The translations under genes were made by a program, and so were the position numbers. The notes beneath the pieces are model-generated. The model did no database searches. It worked only from the letters and a program-made list of their open reading frames with translations, and had not been told where the DNA came from. This document shows positions 1 through 6,769 of a stretch of 8,477 nt of DNA, piece after piece. Source of the stretch: Actinomycetota bacterium (GTDB lineage: Bacteria; Actinomycetota; Acidimicrobiia; Acidimicrobiales; Ilumatobacteraceae); assembly GCA_009705865.1 (NCBI GenBank), contig WLSJ01000075.1:1-8477 (forward strand). The letters run 5' to 3'. Each line of letters begins with the position of its first letter. Positions within the stretch are counted from its first letter, which is position 1.

Positions 1-113
1 GACTTGATCAGTGCCTCTTCAGCTTTCGGTATGAACAGCATGATGAGAACTCCGACAAGCGGCAAGAATGTGCCGACTGTTAGAGCCCAGTTGTGGTTGC
101 TTATGACTTCCAT
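1..113 (-). CDS. nuoM: NADH-quinone oxidoreductase subunit M, N-terminal fragment
   Basis: Only the first 37 codons are inside the window; the gene continues past the left edge. The ATG at 113-111 starts a peptide MEVISNHNWALTVGTFLPLV, followed by a hydrophobic run and then IPKAEEALIK. That pattern (one membrane helix followed by a charged turn ending in E-A-L-I-K) fits the first transmembrane helix of NuoM, an antiporter-like proton-pumping subunit of the complex I membrane arm. A Shine-Dalgarno AGGGAG at 127-122, which overlaps the nuoL stop codon, sits 8 nt from the ATG and supports this start. The gene begins 12 nt after nuoL, where nuoM is expected in nuo operons. The assignment rests on both the short sequence and its position; alone, the fragment would be too short to be certain. 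Confidence 0.85.
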   Translation of the reverse strand, partial: MEVISNHNWALTVGTFLPLVGVLIMLFIPKAEEALIK

Positions 114-121
114 TGCGGTAG

Positions 122-127
122 CTCCCT
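122..127 (-). promoter_or_regulatory. Shine-Dalgarno of nuoM, overlapping the nuoL stop
   Basis: AGGGAG shares two bases with the TAG stop of nuoL and is 8 nt from the nuoM ATG. The arrangement suggests that ribosomes ending nuoL re-initiate on nuoM. It supports the nuoM start given here. Confidence 0.7.
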
Positions 128-2576
128 AGGTATTTACGATGACTAGAACGAGGGCGCCGATAGCGGCTGCGCCGAACAACAACGCCCCATATTGATTGAC
201 TTTTCCGGACTGAACAGGACGAAGAGCGCTTCCGGCACCATGAGCCGCACTGCCCGTGCCGTTCACTGCGCCATCGACCACGCGTTGGTCAATATTGCGG
301 TAGACCCAACCAGCTATGCGCTTTGCTGTTGTGCCAGTTCCGTTGACCACGCCGTCGAGAACCTTTTGGTTAAACGAATACACAGCACCGGCAATCGGGT
401 GTGCGATCGAGCGAACAATGATTTTTTCGTACAGAACATCAAGGTAGTACTTGTTGACAAGAAGCTTGTACCCAAAGCCCAATGCCTTGTTGCGCTCTGT
501 GAGACCAACAAATTTCTTGTTCTTCTTTTCGTACAACTGAATGCACATGAACAAACTGAGAAGGAACCCGGCAAGAACAATCAACATAGACATTGCGGCT
601 TTTGACCATTTGAACGGAGCATGGTGAATCTGTGGAGCCATGCAGACGCCTTGTTCAGGAGTCTCAGTTCCACACGGTGATTCATGTTCCATCTCTCCAG
701 ACGCTGCAGCCATCAATGGCATTGCTTCACCTTCGGAATCAGAAACAGCACGGTCTTCAATTGCTACTGGTTCAGAATCTGTAGCAACTTCTGTAGGAGC
801 AACGGTGGAATCTGTTGGAGTGTCTGATGCAACACGAGCTTCTCCTACACCTCCGACAACGTATGCAATTCCAGTTGGGCTGACTACTTCTGCACTTGGC
901 TCAACCCACTTCTTGAAGTTTTCCCACTTCTCACCAAATGGCGCTGCGTTTAAGAAGCCAGAGCCAAGAGCAAGCGTCGCCAAAATGATCAGTGGAACAG
1001 TAATGAGCCAGCCAGATTCATGCGGTCCGTGTGATGCGTGATCATCATGTGCATCATGTGTGTCGTGACCATGATCTGCGTGGTCATCATGTGTTGCATG
1101 AGCGTTATGGCTCTCTTCTTCATGATGTTCACCAGCAGATGCACCGCGTGGCTGACCAAAGAAGGTGAGGTACGTTGCGCGTGTCATGTACGCAGCCGTG
1201 AGGAACGCACCGGCAAGTCCGACAATCATGAACACGTTGTAGCCATTGTGGCCAACGTTGTCGATGATTTCGTCTTTTGAAAAGAAACCAGAGAATGGGA
1301 AAACTCCGCAGAGAGCAAGAGTTGAAATAATCCACGTGCCGAAAGTGATCGGCATGAACTTACGAAGGCCACCCATGTCTTTTTTCATCTCGAACGAGTG
1401 ATGAGAAGAGCTGTGACTGATCGAACCTGCACCAAGGAACAAACATGCTTTAAAGAATGCGTGCGTGAAGATGTGGAAGACGGCTGGTAACCATGCACCA
1501 GCACCAAGGCCCATCATCATGTAGCCAAGTTGACTGACTGTGGAGTATGCAAGAACCTTCTTGATGTCTGTCTGCACAAACGCGAGCAATGCAGCGATAA
1601 CGATGGTGATGCCACCGATAACAACGATGAAGTTGGCACTACCGCCAAGGATGTCCATGCCCTTGAAGAACACTGGATACAAACGAGCAACAAGGAATAC
1701 GCCAGCAACAACCATGGTGGACGAATGCAACAGTGAACTCACTGGTGTTGGACCAGCCATTGCATCTGGCAACCACGTGTGCAATGGGAATTGACCGCTC
1801 TTGCCGATAGCTGCAATAAAGAGGGCTATTGCGCCCATGGTGATTGCTGCATGGCCAGGGTCACCCGACAACGCCCACGATGACAGGCCACGAATAGAGA
1901 ATCCAGAAACACCAAGCGTCTTTGTGGTCCATTCGTTAGCGGAGAAAAACAGAATGGCTGTACCTGTGAGAAGACCAATATCACCAGTACGTGTGGTGAA
2001 GAACGCCTTTAGTGCAGCACGACTGTTTGCACCTTCTTCCCACCAGTGGCCAATAAGAAGGAACGAGCACAGACCCATGATTTCCCAACCCAAGATGAGC
2101 TGGATCATGTTTTCTGCAACAACCATGTTGAGCATTCCGGCAGAGAACAAAGTCAGTGAAGCAAAGAAATGTGTATAGCGACGATCTCCGCGCAGATACT
2201 CAAGCGAGTAGATCTGCACCAATGTAGAAATGAACGCAACGACGAGAAGAATCGCGACAGTGAGTCCGTCAACATGTTGACCAATGCCAAATGAGATCCC
2301 ACTGTTCTGCCACCACGTCCATGTCTTAACAACAGGAGAAACAAACGCACCTTCAGGGGCGCCGTTGACCCGTTGAATCCATTGGTATGCAGCTCCACCA
2401 GCAAAGACCAATGCACCGAGCATGGAAGCAACACCGAATTCGCTTCCCTTCTTTGGCATGCGCTTTCCGAAGAAAATAATGAGGAAGAACGACAATGCAG
2501 GAATGACGGGGATAACCCATGCGTGCTCGAGGAACCACCCCGACTTCAGTGCTACTTCTGTGGCTTCAGCGAACAT
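126..2576 (-). CDS. nuoL: NADH-quinone oxidoreductase subunit L, extended form
   Basis: Distal antiporter-like subunit of the complex I membrane arm, which carries out proton translocation. It has 816 residues against roughly 610-650 for typical NuoL. The conserved core is intact: GWE with Glu164, GKSGQFPLHTWLPDAM with Lys259, and FFSKDEI with Lys434, the positions corresponding to the Glu and Lys residues used in proton transfer. Three additions explain the length. A His-rich loop (about 484-519) has 13 His, mostly at every third residue. An acidic, Ser/Thr/Pro-rich loop (about 560-655) contains Cys635 and Cys645. Near the C-terminus, a V-D-G-x-V-N-G-T-G segment occurs twice (about 735-759 and 762-786). 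The lateral-helix region follows the helix near 660-680 (LLVNKYYLDVLYEKI), and a last membrane helix closes the protein. The start ATG is preceded by AAGGG, and the gene begins 4 nt after the nuoK stop. Confidence 0.97.
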   Translation of the reverse strand: MFAEATEVALKSGWFLEHAWVIPVIPALSFFLIIFFGKRMPKKGSEFGVASMLGALVFAGGAAYQWIQRVNGAPEGAFVSPVVKTWTWWQNSGISFGIGQHVDGLTVAILLVVAFISTLVQIYSLEYLRGDRRYTHFFASLTLFSAGMLNMVVAENMIQLILGWEIMGLCSFLLIGHWWEEGANSRAALKAFFTTRTGDIGLLTGTAILFFSANEWTTKTLGVSGFSIRGLSSWALSGDPGHAAITMGAIALFIAAIGKSGQFPLHTWLPDAMAGPTPVSSLLHSSTMVVAGVFLVARLYPVFFKGMDILGGSANFIVVIGGITIVIAALLAFVQTDIKKVLAYSTVSQLGYMMMGLGAGAWLPAVFHIFTHAFFKACLFLGAGSISHSSSHHSFEMKKDMGGLRKFMPITFGTWIISTLALCGVFPFSGFFSKDEIIDNVGHNGYNVFMIVGLAGAFLTAAYMTRATYLTFFGQPRGASAGEHHEEESHNAHATHDDHADHGHDTHDAHDDHASHGPHESGWLITVPLIILATLALGSGFLNAAPFGEKWENFKKWVEPSAEVVSPTGIAYVVGGVGEARVASDTPTDSTVAPTEVATDSEPVAIEDRAVSDSEGEAMPLMAAASGEMEHESPCGTETPEQGVCMAPQIHHAPFKWSKAAMSMLIVLAGFLLSLFMCIQLYEKKNKKFVGLTERNKALGFGYKLLVNKYYLDVLYEKIIVRSIAHPIAGAVYSFNQKVLDGVVNGTGTTAKRIAGWVYRNIDQRVVDGAVNGTGSAAHGAGSALRPVQSGKVNQYGALLFGAAAIGALVLVIVNT
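219..374 (-). repeat. Duplicated VDG-x-VNGTG segment in the nuoL C-terminus
   Basis: Two adjacent 25-residue units, at 374-300 (FNQKVLDGVVNGTGTTAKRI...) and 293-219 (IDQRVVDGAVNGTGSAAHGA...), are alike in protein sequence but clearly diverged in DNA, so the duplication is old. Ordinary NuoL has one such segment between the lateral helix and the last membrane helix. Confidence 0.7.
1020..1127 (-). repeat. His-rich low-complexity repeat in nuoL
   Basis: Codes for residues 484-519 of NuoL, with 13 His in 36 residues separated mainly by Asp and Ala. At DNA level it shows imperfect 9-base periodicity (plus-strand CATCATGTG-like units). The reading frame is kept throughout. Confidence 0.75.
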
Positions 2577-2580
2577 CGGA

Positions 2581-2880
2581 TCAGCCCTTCATCTCTGAGA
2601 GTTCATCGAGGTCAATAGAACGACGATTGCGATACATAAGGAGAACCATGGCAAGACCGACGCCAACTTCGGCAGCGGCAATTGCGATGATGTACAAAGC
2701 GAAGGTGTGGCCATCAAGTGAGCCATTGCGCATAGAGAAGGCCAACAGGTTGATATTGACCGAGTTCAAAATGAGCTCGATAGACATCAGCACGAGAACT
2801 GCGTTCTTGCGGGCGATAACGCCATAGACGCCAATGCAAAACAAAACAGCGGCAAGTATGAGGAATTGGTTGACCAACAT
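2581..2880 (-). CDS. nuoK: NADH-quinone oxidoreductase subunit K
   Basis: Small membrane subunit of complex I (mitochondrial ND4L homologue), 99 residues, the usual family length. Three hydrophobic helices are visible, near residues 5-22, 28-48 and 60-80. The two membrane-embedded glutamates of the family are present: Glu35 in MSIELILNSVN and Glu71 in AAAEVGVGLA. They belong to the chain of charged residues linking the quinone site to the antiporter-like subunits. The start ATG at 2880 lies 2 nt after the nuoJ stop and has a strong Shine-Dalgarno, GAGGAGGGA, read from the end of nuoJ. The C-terminus ends in a charged tail (DLDELSEMKG). Nothing here is unusual for the family. Confidence 0.97.
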   Translation of the reverse strand: MLVNQFLILAAVLFCIGVYGVIARKNAVLVLMSIELILNSVNINLLAFSMRNGSLDGHTFALYIIAIAAAEVGVGLAMVLLMYRNRRSIDLDELSEMKG

Positions 2881-2882
2881 AA

Positions 2883-3398
2883 TTAGTCCCTCCTCGCGAG
2901 CACGATGGCTCCGACAACAGCGGCTAACAGAACGAACGACAATGCCCAGAATGGCAAAAGGTACGGGCCAAAGATTTGGTCCGAAATTTGTTGCGTTGTT
3001 GCGACAGAAGGATTAGCTGGCATTTTCTGACTACCGAAACCGCTATCGAGCGCAATTGCCATTGCGACGAATAAGGCGACGGCAACAGGAATTCCGAAAA
3101 ACCAATTCTTATTGTTCAGATCTGACTCTGCGCCAATGCGGGCACGCGTCAACATTGTTCCGAACAAGAACAACACCATCACAGCTCCGATATAAACAAG
3201 GACTTGAGTAATGGCAACAAATTCAGCTGCAAGCAATACGTACTGCGCTGCTGCGCCGGCAAGAACAACTACTAACCACAGTGCTGCGTGAACAACATTA
3301 CTGGTGGTCACGACGCGCAGTGCGCCGATAACCATAATGGCGGCAATAATTGCAAACCCAATGTTTTGAGCAACAAGAACATCAGAAGCAAACATCAT
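2883..3398 (-). CDS. nuoJ: NADH-quinone oxidoreductase subunit J
   Basis: Membrane subunit of complex I (ND6 homologue), 171 residues, close to the family norm. Five hydrophobic helices can be traced, the third containing the signature FVAITQVLVYIGAVMVLFLF, the helix that carries a pi-bulge in known structures and takes part in coupling. The ATG at 3398 overlaps the nuoI TGA as ATGA, so translation is probably coupled. A second ATG follows directly (MMFASD), so the true product could be one residue shorter. Shine-Dalgarno AAGAAGGG lies just upstream, within nuoI. The loop between helices four and five (about residues 118-142) is polar and less conserved, as is common in this subunit. Confidence 0.96.
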   Translation of the reverse strand: MMFASDVLVAQNIGFAIIAAIMVIGALRVVTTSNVVHAALWLVVVLAGAAAQYVLLAAEFVAITQVLVYIGAVMVLFLFGTMLTRARIGAESDLNNKNWFFGIPVAVALFVAMAIALDSGFGSQKMPANPSVATTQQISDQIFGPYLLPFWALSFVLLAAVVGAIVLARRD

Positions 3399-3886
3399 TT
3401 CTTGCCCTTCTTGTCTGCACCGACTTCAAGTTCTGGTGCTTCAGGAACTGTTTCCATCCACTCTCCAAGTTTTGTCTTGTCGTGTAAAAGATCTGCGATG
3501 CGCGGCTCTGAGTATTCATACTCTGGGCTCCAGAACAAGGCGTCGAATGGGCACACATCGACACAGATGCCGCAGTACATGCACAACGCGTAGTCAATAT
3601 CAAAGCGATCAAGTTTGTTGACCTTACGAGCAGCACCACCAGCACGGCGCGGTGGAGCCATCTCTTTGTGGCCCTCAATGTAAATGCACCAGTCAGGACA
3701 TGAACGAACACACAACATGCACGAAGTGCAGTTTCCTTCATGAAGTGCGATAACACCGCGCGCACGAAGCGGAGGTGTTTCCTTTACATGTGGGTATTGA
3801 ACCGTGTTTGAACCTTCTTTGAAGGTGCGCATCATGGTGCCGAATGTGACACCAAGACCTTTAACAAGACCAGGAACTTTTGGCAT
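3395..3886 (-). CDS. nuoI: NADH-quinone oxidoreductase subunit I, 2x[4Fe-4S] ferredoxin-type
   Basis: Peripheral subunit carrying the two 4Fe-4S clusters (N6a and N6b) that hand electrons to NuoB. Two complete ligand motifs are visible: Cys53-x2-Cys56-x2-Cys59-x3-Cys63-Pro and Cys102-x2-Cys105-x2-Cys108-x3-Cys112-Pro. An additional Cys67 (CPDWCIY) follows the first motif. The length is 163 residues with the ATG at 3886, which shares one base with the nuoH stop (TAATG) and has GAAGGTGG upstream. An in-frame upstream ATG at 3955 would add 23 residues read from inside nuoH and is not used here. From memory, the PDWCIYIEGH and FSPEYEYSEPRIADLL-like segments resemble NuoI of actinobacterial clusters without nuoEFG more than NuoI of 14-subunit operons. 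The basic C-terminal tail (DKKGKK) is not part of the fold. Confidence 0.97.
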   Translation of the reverse strand: MPKVPGLVKGLGVTFGTMMRTFKEGSNTVQYPHVKETPPLRARGVIALHEGNCTSCMLCVRSCPDWCIYIEGHKEMAPPRRAGGAARKVNKLDRFDIDYALCMYCGICVDVCPFDALFWSPEYEYSEPRIADLLHDKTKLGEWMETVPEAPELEVGADKKGKK

Positions 3887-4947
3887 TAGAACGCCACCTT
3901 CAAAATTGCTGTGACCATGATGTTGGCAAGCGACACAGGGATGAGAACTTTCCAAGCAAACTTCTGCAGTTGATCTTCACGGAAACGTGGGTATGAAAAG
4001 CGCACCCACATGATGAAGAAAACAACGGCGAGCATCTTTGTGAACAAGATCAGTGGTCCGACAACGTTCATCCAGTTGTCAATACTGTCGATGCTGGTCC
4101 AACCGAACCAAGAGAACGGCACTGCCCAACCACCGAGGAAAAGAACAGAAGCAATCATGGAGAACACGCCAGCTGTGGCGAATTCACCAATGAAGAAGAT
4201 GAGGAATCGGAATCCGGAATATTCAGTCATGTAACCAGACACAAGTTCAGATTCAGCAATAGGCATGTCGAACGGAGTCTGAGTGAGTTCAGCTTGTACC
4301 GCAATCATGAACACGATGAATCCGACGAACTGCGTAAGTACATATGGATTGCCGAGGCTGCTGAATCCAAACATCGAGCCCGCATTTTGTGCGACAACAA
4401 TTTGCTGAAGGTTCATGGTGCCGGCCTGAATAACAACACCGACAACAGCAAGAACCATTGGAAGTTCATATGCAATGAGCTGTCCAGCTGCACGCAAACC
4501 ACCGAGCAGTGAATACTTGTTCGCACTCGCCCAACCAGCAATCAGAATTCCGAGAACTGACACGGACGACACTGCAAGTGCATAAAACACTCCGGATTCA
4601 AAATCAGTGAACAATGCATCTGGGCCAAACGGCACGACGACGACAAGAAGAAATGTGCTTGCCAAAACAATCAGCGGTGCCAACTTGAAGATGAACTTGT
4701 CAGCGCGCGCTGGATAGATGTCTTCTTTTTGCAGCCACTTGCCCACTTCGGCGAAAAGCTGCATCGAACCTTGTGGACCGGCTTCCATCGGTCCAAGACG
4801 TGACTGCATGAACGACATCATCTTGAACAAGAACAGATACACCACTGTTCCGGCAGGAAGCAGCACTGCGACAAGGCCACCCAAAACACGAAGTAGTGAT
4901 TGAGCCCAATATGGCAGATCAGAAGCGAGGAGGGTTGCGAGATTCAT
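3886..4947 (-). CDS. nuoH: NADH-quinone oxidoreductase subunit H
   Basis: Membrane subunit at the foot of the peripheral arm (ND1 homologue), which forms most of the quinone access tunnel. It has 353 residues and about eight hydrophobic helices, as expected. Family motifs: GWASANKYSLLGGLRAAGQL (about 138-157), PFDMPIAESELVSGYMTEYSG (starting at Pro225) and the EDIYPARADK loop (about 75-84). Two signature loops are atypical. The usual GPNRVGP-like segment reads GPMEAGP (52-58), with Glu55 where Arg or a hydrophobic residue is common. The usual PEAESELV reads PIAESELV, with Ile230 replacing the first acidic residue, while Glu232, Glu234 and Glu242 remain. The start ATG at 4947 shares one base with the nuoD stop (TGATG). 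There is no strong Shine-Dalgarno, so translation probably depends on termination of nuoD. The direct junction to nuoD is where nuoE, F and G would normally lie. Confidence 0.97.
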   Translation of the reverse strand: MNLATLLASDLPYWAQSLLRVLGGLVAVLLPAGTVVYLFLFKMMSFMQSRLGPMEAGPQGSMQLFAEVGKWLQKEDIYPARADKFIFKLAPLIVLASTFLLVVVVPFGPDALFTDFESGVFYALAVSSVSVLGILIAGWASANKYSLLGGLRAAGQLIAYELPMVLAVVGVVIQAGTMNLQQIVVAQNAGSMFGFSSLGNPYVLTQFVGFIVFMIAVQAELTQTPFDMPIAESELVSGYMTEYSGFRFLIFFIGEFATAGVFSMIASVLFLGGWAVPFSWFGWTSIDSIDNWMNVVGPLILFTKMLAVVFFIMWVRFSYPRFREDQLQKFAWKVLIPVSLANIMVTAILKVAF

Positions 4948-6119
4948 CAGCGGTCAATGTCTCCGAGAATGAAATACAACGACGCGAGGATGGTGATGAT
5001 GTCAGGGACATAGACACCCTTCAATAGCCAAGGTGTAATCGAGATGTTGTTGAATGACGCGCTGCGAATTTTGACACGGAATGGACCCATGTCACCTTGC
5101 GAGACAACGTAGTAACCCATCTCACCAAGTGGGTTCTCAGTAGATACCCATGCTTCGCCTTCAGGAACCTTGATGATCTTTGGCACCTTGGCCATGATGG
5201 GTCCAGCTGGAATTGTGTCGAGGAGCTGATCAACAATGCGTGTTGATTCACGAACTTCTTGCAAACGAACCCAGCAACGAGCAAATGAGTCACCATCAGG
5301 GTGAGTAATGACTTTCCAATCAACTTTGTCGTAGGCAAGCGGCAACTTCTGGTCACGACGAAGATCCCAATCGACACCACTTGCACGCAAGTTTGCGCCT
5401 GACATTCCGTATTGCAATGCAACATCTTTCGGAATGACACCAATGCCACGTGTACGTGATTGGAAAATTTCGTTACCGAACAACAAGTCTTCAATTTGGT
5501 CGCAGAAGCCGCGAAGCTTCTTCATGACATTACGAGTCTCGTCAATGAAGCCAGCAGGAAGATCGTCTTTCAATCCACCAATGCGGTCAAAGTTTGGATG
5601 GAAACGTCCACCAGTTGCACCTTCAATAAGGTTCAGAACATATTCACGGTCACGGAATGCAAAGAACACTGGCGTAACAGCACCAAGCTGCACTCCGAGG
5701 TCACCGAGGAACAAAGTGACGTTTGCAATACGTGACAATTCAAACAAGATGGTGCGAATGTGCTGCGCACGTGATGGCGCTTCGACACCCATCAATTTTT
5801 CAGCAGCCAAGATAAAAGGAACTTCGTTTGCAAATGATCCGAGCCAGTCAATGCGGTTTACCAATGCAGTGACTTGAGGATATGAACGAACTTCAGTCAG
5901 CTTTTCGTACCCGCGGTGCATGTAACCGCATGATGGGTCTGCCCAGAGAACTTGTTCGCCATCAAGTCGCGCAATGATTCGTAGAGTTCCGTGCGTAGCA
6001 GGATGCTGTGGCCCGATGTTGAGAGTCATGCCCTCTGTTTCAAGTTCTACGTTGACACGTGCGTCTGCAGCTTGCGCTGCGATGTATGCAAGTTGTTGAC
6101 GATCGCCGAGAAGACTCAT
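4947..6119 (-). CDS. nuoD: NADH-quinone oxidoreductase subunit D, with altered quinone-site residues
   Basis: The 49-kDa-type subunit (related to the NiFe hydrogenase large subunit), which with NuoB forms the quinone reduction site at the base of the peripheral arm. It has 390 residues, a normal length for NuoD unfused to NuoC. Family signatures: GPQHPATHG (36-44), [12 protein letters not shown] (65-76), ELSR (127-130), [10 protein letters not shown] (179-188), GANLRASG (241-248) and the conserved end [19 protein letters not shown]. His43 corresponds to the quinone-site His (Thermus Nqo4 His38). A gap-free alignment from memory places Trp92 where Thermus has Tyr87, and Gln144 where Thermus has Asp139; both are normally strongly conserved. 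The ATG at 6119 overlaps the nuoC stop (ATGA) and is preceded by GGAAGGTG with 7 nt spacing. Confidence 0.97.
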   Translation of the reverse strand: MSLLGDRQQLAYIAAQAADARVNVELETEGMTLNIGPQHPATHGTLRIIARLDGEQVLWADPSCGYMHRGYEKLTEVRSYPQVTALVNRIDWLGSFANEVPFILAAEKLMGVEAPSRAQHIRTILFELSRIANVTLFLGDLGVQLGAVTPVFFAFRDREYVLNLIEGATGGRFHPNFDRIGGLKDDLPAGFIDETRNVMKKLRGFCDQIEDLLFGNEIFQSRTRGIGVIPKDVALQYGMSGANLRASGVDWDLRRDQKLPLAYDKVDWKVITHPDGDSFARCWVRLQEVRESTRIVDQLLDTIPAGPIMAKVPKIIKVPEGEAWVSTENPLGEMGYYVVSQGDMGPFRVKIRSASFNNISITPWLLKGVYVPDIITILASLYFILGDIDR

Positions 6120-6769
6120 GATGCGTCACCTTCCTCTTCACTGTCATCGCCAGGAAGTGGCTCGACATCAACAATTCCGGGCCAAGGCTTCACCATGCGT
6201 GCAAGCAGTGGGAAGTCTTTGCGTAATGGGTGCCCTTCAAAATCTGTCGGCAAATACATGTTGCGCAAATCAGGATGGCCATTAAAACCAATGCCAAACA
6301 TCTCATGAGTTTCACGCTCGTGCCAGTTAGCACCAGCAAAAACTTGCGACCATGAATCAACTGCCATTAACGAATCATCAACATCAACTTTGATGTTGAT
6401 ACCAAGAGTGGTGAACGGCTGAACAAGACGTGCAATCACTTGAAAACGAGTGTCTCCACCTGCGTATCCCTGTTTGATCACTGTGCTGCGTTCGACTGGT
6501 GGTGCTGTTGGATCATCTTCCCCGCGACCATATGGTGATGGCAACCAGTCGATAGCTGAGATGAATCCGAAATAGGTATAGCCGAGAGTCTTTAATGTTT
6601 CGCCGGTTGAACGCCATGCGTCTGCGGAAACGCGAATCCACATGTCGTCGTTTGGCTTAACGAGTGAGTCAATAACGGCGCTACCGAGCGCTGCACATAC
6701 GCGTGCAATTTCTGCTTCGCGTACTTCGTCGCGAGGAGTTTCAATTGGGGTATCAGTTGTTGACGACAA
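6116..6769 (-). CDS. nuoC: NADH-quinone oxidoreductase subunit C
   Basis: The 30-kDa-type subunit of the peripheral arm, which scaffolds NuoD and NuoB. The signature region [19 protein letters not shown], followed by [16 protein letters not shown], lies at about residues 151-188; the common Asp after ERE-x is His here. With the chosen TTG start the protein has 217 residues. The open frame extends upstream to an ATG at 6844, but that would overlap nuoB by 92 nt. No ATG exists between the end of nuoB and the conserved domain. The TTG at 6769 sits 8 nt after a near-perfect Shine-Dalgarno, AAGGGAGG (6785-6778), inside the last codons of nuoB, so a 17-nt overlap is the best reading. The C-terminal tail is acidic ([11 protein letters not shown]). 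The gene ends in ATGA shared with nuoD. Confidence 0.93.
   Translation of the reverse strand: MSSTTDTPIETPRDEVREAEIARVCAALGSAVIDSLVKPNDDMWIRVSADAWRSTGETLKTLGYTYFGFISAIDWLPSPYGRGEDDPTAPPVERSTVIKQGYAGGDTRFQVIARLVQPFTTLGINIKVDVDDSLMAVDSWSQVFAGANWHERETHEMFGIGFNGHPDLRNMYLPTDFEGHPLRKDFPLLARMVKPWPGIVDVEPLPGDDSEEEGDAS

Noticed and set aside
1020..1127. CRISPR-like or mobile repeat array at the CATCATGTG-like units
   Set aside because: Units are short, imperfect and fully in frame inside nuoL; the periodicity follows from the His codons.
192..2178. Several plus-strand open frames of 60-140 codons lying opposite nuoL
   Set aside because: They are antisense to strongly conserved nuoL sequence, have no recognisable domains, and one (about 1038-1280) is Met/Cys-rich only because it mirrors the His-rich repeat.
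3887..3955. Extended NuoI N-terminus with an apparent CxxC and His cluster (HPCVACQHHGH)
   Set aside because: It looks like a metal site, but it is the end of nuoH read in another frame. The ATG at 3886 has a good ribosome site and gives the normal NuoI start.
5021..5494. 157-codon same-strand open frame inside nuoD
   Set aside because: It is a shadow frame within a complete, strongly conserved nuoD; its Cys/His content has no coherent motif.
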